Positions 57,356-64,000 of a stretch of DNA of 64,000 nucleotides are shown here, in pieces. The DNA is from Meandrina meandrites (lineage: Eukaryota; Cnidaria; Anthozoa; Scleractinia; Meandrinidae). The notes under the pieces were generated by a model that was given only the letters and a program-made list of their open reading frames with translations, was not told where the DNA came from and ran no database searches. Made by a program: the position numbers and the translations under genes. The stretch lies in the NCBI GenBank assembly GCA_963693305.1, contig OY855903.1:28689955-28753954 (forward strand), given 5' to 3'. Each line of letters opens with the position of its first letter. Position 1 is the stretch's first letter.

Positions 57356-57733
57356 TAGAAAATCTTAAGAGCAAACAATATCTGCATCACATCGAAATAA
57401 AGGCTATAAAATGTCATAGTTTTCATTTGGTTGATTAATCTGTCTCGAAATTTGAAGAGAAATGCTTTTATGACCGTCAATGTCCCACTTCCCTCACCCC
57501 TCCCCTGGCGGGTTTTAAGGCTAGCTCTGAACTATCGAGGAAAACGTTTGAAATATTGTTTCGTTTTCGTTTCTTTGCTATAATATGATGGACAGAAGCT
57601 ATCTGAATCTTTAAACATTACTAGAAAGCCGCTTGTGACTGTAATGAGCAAAGCGAGGCGACATTCTTATAGTTTTGGTATCTGTATAATGATCCTTCAC
57701 CTTATTTTTCATTATGTTATGATTAACTTGCAG
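57356..57733. other. Non-coding, probable intron of the Ig-domain gene
   Basis: Ends in an acceptor (TTAACTTGCAG). Nothing else is recognised. Confidence 0.4.
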
Positions 57734-57967
57734 AAAAACCAAAAATAATTGCTCCAAACACAGTCGTGCGGACAACACCAAGGCATTTTTTATGGTGCTC
57801 AGCTGAGGGGACCCCACCTATCAACATATCGTTCCTCAACAGCTCGGAATCCTTTGCTACTGGGACTGGAATGGTAACATCAAAAGTAAGCGAGGAGGGC
57901 AGTTACACTTGTTTGGCTAGTAACGAGGCTGGCTCTGACTCAAAAGAGTTCTCAGTTACATTTGTAG
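57734..57967 (+). CDS. Ig-like domain exon of a host gene
   Basis: Bounded by TTGCAG and GTGCGT, the exon is 234 bp (78 codons) with phase 1 at both ends, the usual pattern for shuffled extracellular domains. It encodes an I-set-like immunoglobulin domain: PKIIAPNTVV, the first Cys in FLWCSAEGTPP, and the second Cys in the signature EEGSYTCLASNEAGSDSKE, with 50 residues between the cysteines. The canonical Trp after the first Cys is not in the usual place; WC precedes it. Such domains mediate adhesion or recognition outside the cell. The gene identity is unknown. Confidence 0.8.
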
Positions 57968-58089
57968 GTGCGTCTCATATTTCTTTTATTAGAATTTATA
58001 CTTCAAATTTACAGAAGAATGCTCCTTCCTTTTCTAGCAAAATTGCCACGTGCTGTGATATTGTACGTTGTAGTTCCATGTGGTGAGGT

Positions 58090-59075
58090 ACGTGTAGCGT
58101 TGATATGGTGAGGTGTTTTGTGGTGTGTTGATGTATGCGGTGACCCTTGTTGAGCTGCAGTGCAGTGCAGTGTGATTTGGGGAGGTGCAGTGTGAAGCGG
58201 TGTGTTATGGTGTCGTTTGTTGTGATTTGTTGTGATGTGGTGAGCTTTCTTGTGGTGTAGTGCGGTGTAGTGTGGTATGCAAAGAGATGTGGTGTGGTGA
58301 AGTTTGTTGTGTGCTGTGTTGTGTTGTGTTCTGTGCGGTGCAGTGCAGTGCAGTGCAGTGCAGTGCAGTGCAGTGCAGTGCAGTGCAGTGCAGTGCGGTG
58401 CGGTGCGGTGCGGTGCGGTGCGGTGCGGTGCGGTGCGGTGCGGTGCGGTGCGGTGCGGTGCGGTGCGGTGCGGTGCGGTGCGGTGCGGTGCGGTGCGGTG
58501 CCGTGCGGTGCGGTGCGGTGCGGTGCGATGCAGTGCGCTGTGGTGTGCTGTGGCTGTCCTGTGGTGCAGTGTGGTAGTGTGCAGTGTGGTAAAGCTTTTA
58601 ATGGTGAGCTGTGATGTGCTGTGGTGTGCTGCGATGCAGAACGCTGCAGTGTGTTGTCTTTCAGTGTGGTGTGGTGTGGTTTGGTGTGTGTGTTATGCTG
58701 TTGTGTGGTGTGGCACATTGTGTTGTGGTCTGGTGTAGTATATTGTGCTGTGGTGTGGTGAGATGATGTGTAGTGCGATAGGTGGTGGTGAGGTATGTTG
58801 CAGTGTGGTGTGGTATAGTGTGGCGTTGTGCGGAATGGTGTGCTGCGGTGCGGTATGTTCCAGCAGTGCGTTGCGCTGTGGCGCACTAGTACGAAGTTGC
58901 GGCGCAGATAGTGTGGTATGGAATGGTGTGCAGCAATGTGTTGTGGATTGGCGTGCTGCGGTACTTTGTGGTGTGGTACGGTGTGGTATGTTGTGTTTTG
59001 TTGTGGTGTGGTGTGGCGTGATGATAAGTGATGCGGTGTGTTGCAAAGCGTTGCAGTATGGTGTGGTGTGGTTTC
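58090..59075 (+). repeat. G/T-rich pentamer repeat with (GTGCA)n and (GTGCG)n cores
   Basis: GTGCA repeats about 12 times (about 58335-58395), then GTGCG about 28 times (58396-58535). On either side are several hundred bases of degenerate TGTGGTG, GCAGTGTGG and similar words. The plus strand is almost free of runs rich in A or C. All long reading frames here are repeat artefacts. It lies between two exons of the Ig-type gene, hence probably intronic. Confidence 0.9.
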
Positions 59076-59271
59076 GTTTCCTTACAGGAATTCAAATATT
59101 CCAGGTGTGCATAACAGCCCATAATATTGTTGCATTACATGAGCTTGCAACAAGCGGCTCAACTTCTTTTGTCCTTGCGTTGCCTTGTTTAGTAAACAAT
59201 AGTAACGTTCATTATTTTTATAATAGAAAATCAACAAAATCCAAATGCCATTATGTGTTGATGTTTCCCAG

Positions 59272-59401
59272 GTTGCGAGAGTTTCTGCTTTGGCTATGGC
59301 TCCGTTTATTCACACGGCAAAGTTCAGAATTACTACAGCTGCAGGAACATCGGTTCAACTATTGACATATTCAAATGCCTTCCGACCACAGCGACAACGT
59401 T
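59272..59401 (+). CDS. Cys-rich exon, probably same gene as the Ig exon
   Basis: Acceptor TTTCCCAG and donor GTAAGA bound 130 bp. In the phase matching the Ig exon (phase 1 entry) it encodes CESFCFGYGSVYSHGKVQNY, then SCRN and FKCLPTTATT: four Cys in 33 residues and a Thr-rich end, ending in phase 2. If the donor is not used, a stop follows immediately. The frame and phase support an extracellular Cys-rich segment. No family is recognised. Confidence 0.5.
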
Positions 59402-60061
59402 GTAAGATTTTAATCATTTGTGTTACTATCTGTGCCCGGCTGTTCCGAAAATGCGGGGTGCGGAGTAGGAGTACGGAACAAAAATATAGAAATAAGAATA
59501 AAAAGATAAAATTAGAAAAAGGAAAGAAAACAACTTGAATAATCAAAAAAATGTATTAAATAAATAGAAGAAATAAATTTCATTTCAGTGATAATACTAA
59601 TTCAAAAGCACCACTCGGTCACATACAACAGAGTGCGTTTTGCTGGATGTCAATCATCACCGCCTTTTCTCGTGGCACTATTCTTTTTATATACTCTTGA
59701 GTTGAGATTGTCCCGATCATTTGGTGCCAATTTTAAGACACCAAATTTCCCTAACCCTAAACCCTAACCCTAACCCTAGCCTTAAAAAAAGTTCCCTACA
59801 CATGGAGTTGCATAATCACTATAAAAAAATTAGGGCAATAAAATATCATAATGACAACAGACAAAAAATTAGGAACTCGAAGAGGAAAACAACAACTTGT
59901 TGTAGCCAAGACAGACAGAGTAAATTTGGTTACTCAAGGGCGTTTCTAGCAAGAAGAAGGAGATTATTTTGCTCAAGGGGAAAATGAATTATTCGAAGAT
60001 GGGCGATTTTAAGAGGAAATACGGTTAATATAGTACCGTATAGTAATTTAAGTGCTAATCG
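59402..60061. other. Non-coding with telomere-like repeat
   Basis: CCCTAAACCCTAACCCTAAC at about 59750-59780 is a degenerate (TTAGGG)n tract. There is no gene. Confidence 0.45.
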
Positions 60062-60750
60062 AATATTGGAGAGCTTGGGCCTGAAGGGACTCTGGCACAA
60101 CTACTCTTTCTCCTTTCAGTATCAGACCATCCTCCAAAACAAGGTCACACCTAATGTTCCAGTAGTCCCATAGTTCGTTTCCTGTACGCTGGCCATCCAT
60201 TGTAGATGGTGTTCTTCAATAACTGCATTGTCAGGTCTTTTGCTGTAGCAGACCTCACTGAGTTAATATATAGGGCATGAGGTGTCTGTCATGAAGTGTA
60301 TGCTGTAGTCAGGAACACAGTTCTCGCTCTGATTGCCAGTTCCAACTACTTCCAGTGTTGTGCATACGCGTGATAATGCATCGCCTCTGTGTGACCTCAA
60401 TGTCAAACTTCATATGCATCGGAGCAACAGTCTTTGCAACCTGGCTGGTGCTTCTGCAATGTTCTTCTTAAAGATTTGCTCTAGTGGTGAGTGATCAGTT
60501 TCAACTAGTGTATGCCTCCCAAGTAGATAGTATTCAAACTTCTCCAGACCAAACATCACCGCTAAGCATTCTCTCTCAATGTTAGAGTACCTGGACTCTG
60601 TGTCAGTAAGTGATCTTGATGCCATCGCTACAATCCTTTCCTTTCCATTGGGATCAATTTGTCTTATCCAGGCTCCTAGTCCCTTAATTCTGTCTGGCAT
60701 CGCACTGTAGGATGGTGATTGTGACCATGCATCACTTCTTTGCAAGCTAC
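60062..60750 (-). pseudogene. Gypsy pol fragment, RNase H and start of integrase
   Basis: On the minus strand the frame 60410-60745 shows GLGAWIRQ, ASRSLTDTESRYSNIERECL and TDHSPLEQIFKK (RNase H), then ends. Downstream, in other frames, come LILKGERVVVPESLQAQAL, the segment before the integrase finger. It is a different gypsy family from that at 54-57 kb. Several breaks are present. Confidence 0.8.
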
Positions 60751-60764
60751 TTCAAGATAAACCA

Positions 60765-61515
60765 GCTGTGACAACTAAGAAGGTCACTTACAGGAGGCTC
60801 AGATCAGTGGACCTGGATTCACTCAAAGCTGACTTAGCTGCCTCTGGATTGTGCCAAGAACAATCTGATGAGTTAATTAATGTCACCCCGGTGGGACTTG
60901 ATGCGCCTTCACGTAACTATAACAAAACTCTGTCCAGAATGACCAATTGTCCTGCGCAATTAAAAACAAAGACCTTGAGGACTAGGCCGAGGGTACCTTG
61001 GTACAACGCTGACATAAATGCCGCTAAACGAATACGTCGGAAAGCTGAGCGAACATGGAGAAAAACTAATTCGCTGTCAGACCTGATTATCTTTAAGTCT
61101 AAGAAAAATCACGTGACTCATCTCATGAATCAAGCTAGACAGGTGTTTTATACCAACTTAATCAATGAGAACAGTGCCGATCAAGGAAGGCTGTTTAGAG
61201 CTACCAAGAAACTCCTTCTCAGAAAGGATGAATTATCTTTTCCTGACTTTCATGACAAAACGGCCCTAGCCAATGACATCAACGTAATGCCATAGTACCG
61301 AGACTGCGCTCCTAAAAGTCCAGAATGATATACTAATGAATATGAACCGCCAGCACGTGACACTTCTAGTTCTTCTACATCTCAGTGCGGCTTTCGACAC
61401 GGTGGACCACAAAATCTTACTTCATCGTCTACAGTCGAGTTTTGGTATCACAGGAACGGCTCTGAACTGGTTTAAATCTTACCTTTCTGACCGATCGCAA
61501 CGTGTCTTTTTTCTT
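60765..61515 (+). pseudogene. Jockey-like LINE fragment with internal deletion
   Basis: The frame 60768-61295 is the basic linker between endonuclease and RT (RTRPRVPWYNADINAAKRIR, NLINENSADQGRLFRATKKL). It is followed after a deletion by an RT motif A region (LHLSAAFDTVDHKILLHRL, NWFKSYLSDRSQRV). The RT start, YADD and 3' end are absent. The junction with the gypsy fragment is at about 60755. Confidence 0.82.
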
Positions 61516-62330
61516 TCTTTCTTTTTCCCCCGAAAACGGCTAATAACTTCTTCCCATTTATTACATTGTAGTTTGCTCAATATTATTTTATTCATGCATT
61601 GCATGCATTATGTTATTAAGAGCGTCTGACTGTATTTTTCGAGAATCCCGAGACAGGACCGAAAATTCGAATTTTCTTTTATTTAGTCCAAAAGACCCTT
61701 TTGGTGAACTATTTTCAAAAATATTGTTTAAAAGTTCCAGCGAGTTTAGTTTTTTGCGAAATCTGCGAAAGTTGAAAATACCGCCTGATCCTGCCCGAAC
61801 ACCAAATAATGGCGGATGGAATTTCTGCAAAATAGAGCAGTTTCAACACGCTAGTACAGAAAGCTGAAAACTTCCCTTGATCTCATTTTTACACAACTTC
61901 TTATCTATCCTTTTGTCATTATTTCTAGCTATATTTCATCTTGAAGCAAATAAGTTTTGTCCAATTTTCAACCGTTTGAAAAATACAACTATCGCGATTC
62001 AATTTACATGCCAAATTTTAACTGATTTCAGAGGGTCATAATTCGCAGGGTATACCACTAGCTCGGGAAATAAGGAGTTCACAAGAGAGAGGTATGCTAT
62101 GTGTTTGTGATATGTAAATATCTAGTTTGGCCCGTGGAAATTAAGCGCGCTAGACGAAAAACTATGGAGTGCATTTTGACAAATCGTGCCAGTTTTGGGC
62201 GGATGAGCAAAACTTTGATTTTGTAATCACGTATTAAACATAATTCAACCTGTGTCTTGACAAAAAAATACTCTTGGACATCGTTTATCGCACATACAAA
62301 TAATATATTTAAATCATACCTCATAAGTGG
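61516..62330. other. Non-coding
   Basis: Frames on both strands at 61588-61867 overlap and show no domain. A short palindromic CATGCATTGCATGCAT lies near 61590. Confidence 0.35.
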
Positions 62331-63725
62331 CCTTGCTTACGGATGGTCAGTTCTCTAGAAATCGGCGAACACAACAGGTTTTGATCAATGTCGACCCTCA
62401 AGCCACGAACGGTAGTTCTAGAGACGAAAATTGTCCTAAATTCAGTAGATATGCCAAAAAAGCTCTCACTAGTGCTTTGTTGGCCATGTCCTTTACTACC
62501 AATTTCTTCTGCTGAAAATGCGGGGAGTTAATACTCCAAATAAAGCGCTTAAGGCCGCGCTGGACCCTTGCTCATTAATAAATTCATTAGCAATTTATTT
62601 TGACGGGGTGTCATGTTGTAAATGTTTAATTCTTCGAGTTTTGAACAGCGATTCCTTAAAAACTTATCAAGGATAATAGGGGTTGATGGAATTTTATCAT
62701 GATTGTCGTTTTACTGAGAGATGACCGTTTACTTTGATGTTACAAGCTCTTAAGTGTTAATCTGCAGATAATGCGGTTTTGTGTCCAAGTTTCCAGCTAG
62801 AATAGCGCACCAAATTAAACGACTATATAACCTAGTGGTAAATCACAACCGCTTTTGTGTTCTGGTCAGAATGAAATTCTCGAATTCAATAATTACTAGG
62901 AGTTATTGGCTCCTAACAGGGTAAAAATGTGAAATCTAAACTTTGAAACGTGCTATCTTCTTTTTGAAAAGGGATTTTAAAAATCCGTTTTGACCAGAAC
63001 ACAATAGAGTACACCAAGTTTATGTTCCCTGCAAATCAAGTCATGAAATTCTGTATCGGTGGAGAAAACTTGGACACAAAATTGCAGGTTTTGCCGCTTC
63101 CGAAGACCTACCGAGTCAGTGTTTACAACAACGTGCGCTTTATTCGAAGCTTCGAATCTAATTATGCTGAATTATGATAATTTCCTACGTTCCAGCGCAC
63201 AGGACACAAAGCGGAGAACAATAAGTAAACATGTAATTACTTATACAAAGAACTTTAAGAAATATATTCTCATGAATATTTCGATTGTTGTCGGCTTCAG
63301 TCGTCGCTGTTCGTGCATACTCTTAAAATAAATGCATACATGATTATAGCAAGGGTCCAGCGCGACCTTAAAGAGTGCAAACTTGGATATATGCAAATTT
63401 ATAATATGTTGAGAATAGCATGGCGTGACACCGTGACTAAACTACCTAATTTGCATATCCGATGTCCCGTAAACAAACGTCTTATTTGCATGTTGCTTCG
63501 GGCTCACGATTTAGCGTTCCGGCCTGGAATATTTCCTCCTTTTTAAAAAACAATTGCAGAAGATAAACAAGAAAGAAGTTAGAGTGGATTTTCTCGATTT
63601 ACCCATCAACGTTGATCGGATTTTGAAAGCAACGTTTCTCTTCATCTGTTACTAGTATTGGCTGACTTTCATCGAAACCTGTTGTGTTCGCCGATTTCTA
63701 GAGGACTGACCATCCGTTACCAAGG
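62331..63725. mobile_element. 1.4 kb inverted-repeat element, non-coding
   Basis: CCTTGCTTACGGATGGTCAG with TCTAGAAATCGGCGAACACA at the left pairs with the complement at 63660-63725. The TIRs are about 60 bp with few mismatches. ATAAGTGG on the left and ATTAGTGG on the right may be an 8 bp duplication with one change. An inner pair (TTTTGTGTTCTGGTCAGAA near 62855 and TTTTGACCAGAACACAA near 62987) forms another stem. No transposase is seen. Confidence 0.7.
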
Positions 63726-64000
63726 GATTAGTGGATAACGCAGGGCCGGGGTCCCGGAGTCCCGGGGTGTGGAAAACACGGGGTCCCGCATTTTTACACA
63801 AGAAAAGGAATTATATGCTACCGAAGTGAATTTTTGTTTGATTTACCCAGGTGTGGAATGCGACGGGGTTCGTTTACGCCCCTCCGAAATGAACATTTAT
63901 ATATTTTTTAATACTGCCCGTGCTCCGACTGGCGTACTGTAGGGTTAGGGTTATGGTTAGGACGCAAAGCATTGAAAACTTAGCATAAGTGAAAACGGAG
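63726..64000. other. Non-coding, GC-richer with telomere-like word
   Basis: GGTCCCGGAGTCCCGGGGTG words resemble the interior of the 16.4 kb MITE. TAGGGTTAGGGTTATGGTTAGG occurs near 63940. Confidence 0.4.

Noticed and set aside
57996..58886. 296-codon minus-strand frame rich in His, Thr and Pro
   Set aside because: It is the translation of the GTGCG/GTGCA repeat and its degenerate flanks. All frames there are open for the same reason.
61588..61867. Overlapping frames of 80-85 codons on both strands
   Set aside because: There are no domains, and both strands are equally open, as expected by chance in this composition.

Overview
This 64 kb window is eukaryotic, AT-rich, mostly non-coding and dominated by transposable elements. 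Its contents are a Penelope-like element, L1/Tx1-type and jockey/CR1-like LINEs, a Ty3/gypsy element, a tRNA-derived SINE, many foldback and inverted-repeat DNA elements, GT/AG-bounded exons and TTAGGG-type motifs. Together these suggest an invertebrate metazoan, most likely an anthozoan cnidarian such as a stony coral. The species cannot be proved from the window. No bacterial operon, CRISPR array or rRNA gene is present.

Layout, left to right. 0.1-2 kb: a head-to-head Penelope-like element with 551 bp arms and a 12 bp target duplication. 5.7-6.9 kb: an element with 140 bp terminal inverted repeats (TIRs) and a 9-11 bp duplication, carrying a broken RecQ-like helicase fragment (Pack-MULE-like). 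7.5-8.1 kb: a dense field of TTTCATGG/CCATGAAA words, repeated at 19.2-19.65 kb. 8.8-17.8 kb: a three-level nest. An older 5'-truncated LINE is split by a near-full-length L1/Tx1-like element (15 bp duplication) and then by a 260 bp hAT-like MITE (8 bp duplication). 18-21.5 kb: possible host exons, plus a 350 bp tandem duplication. 21.8-24.2 kb: a foldback MITE, a SINE and a 68 bp minisatellite. 25.2-26.7 kb: a second L1/Tx1-like fragment, interrupted by a 500 bp insert with telomere-like repeats. 27-29 kb: candidate exons, a 129 bp palindrome and a 14 bp minisatellite open in every frame. 29.9-31.6 kb: a decayed jockey/CR1-like LINE. 31.6-43 kb: layered DNA elements, including a 1.4-1.8 kb dispersed duplication whose 94-codon ORF is kept in both copies, a pogo-like MITE and nested foldbacks. 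43.19-48.35 kb: a 5.16 kb element with ~566 bp TIRs and TTAA flanks that encloses a multi-exon gene-like region. 48.6-53.6 kb: further MITEs, one with Harbinger-like ends and TTA flanks. 53.97-57.36 kb: a Ty3/gypsy pol with several lesions. 57.7-59.4 kb: two exons of a probable host gene, an Ig-like domain exon and a Cys-rich exon, separated by a 1 kb G/T-biased pentamer repeat. 60-61.5 kb: abutting gypsy and LINE fragments. 62.3-63.7 kb: another inverted-repeat element.

Almost all coding capacity belongs to mobile elements, and nearly every one is broken. The best host-gene evidence is the Ig-like exon at 57734-57967. The best candidate for an undescribed system is the TTAA-flanked long-TIR element at 43.2-48.35 kb, whose gene has no recognised transposase domain. 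Family names rest on motifs read by eye, because no database search was possible.
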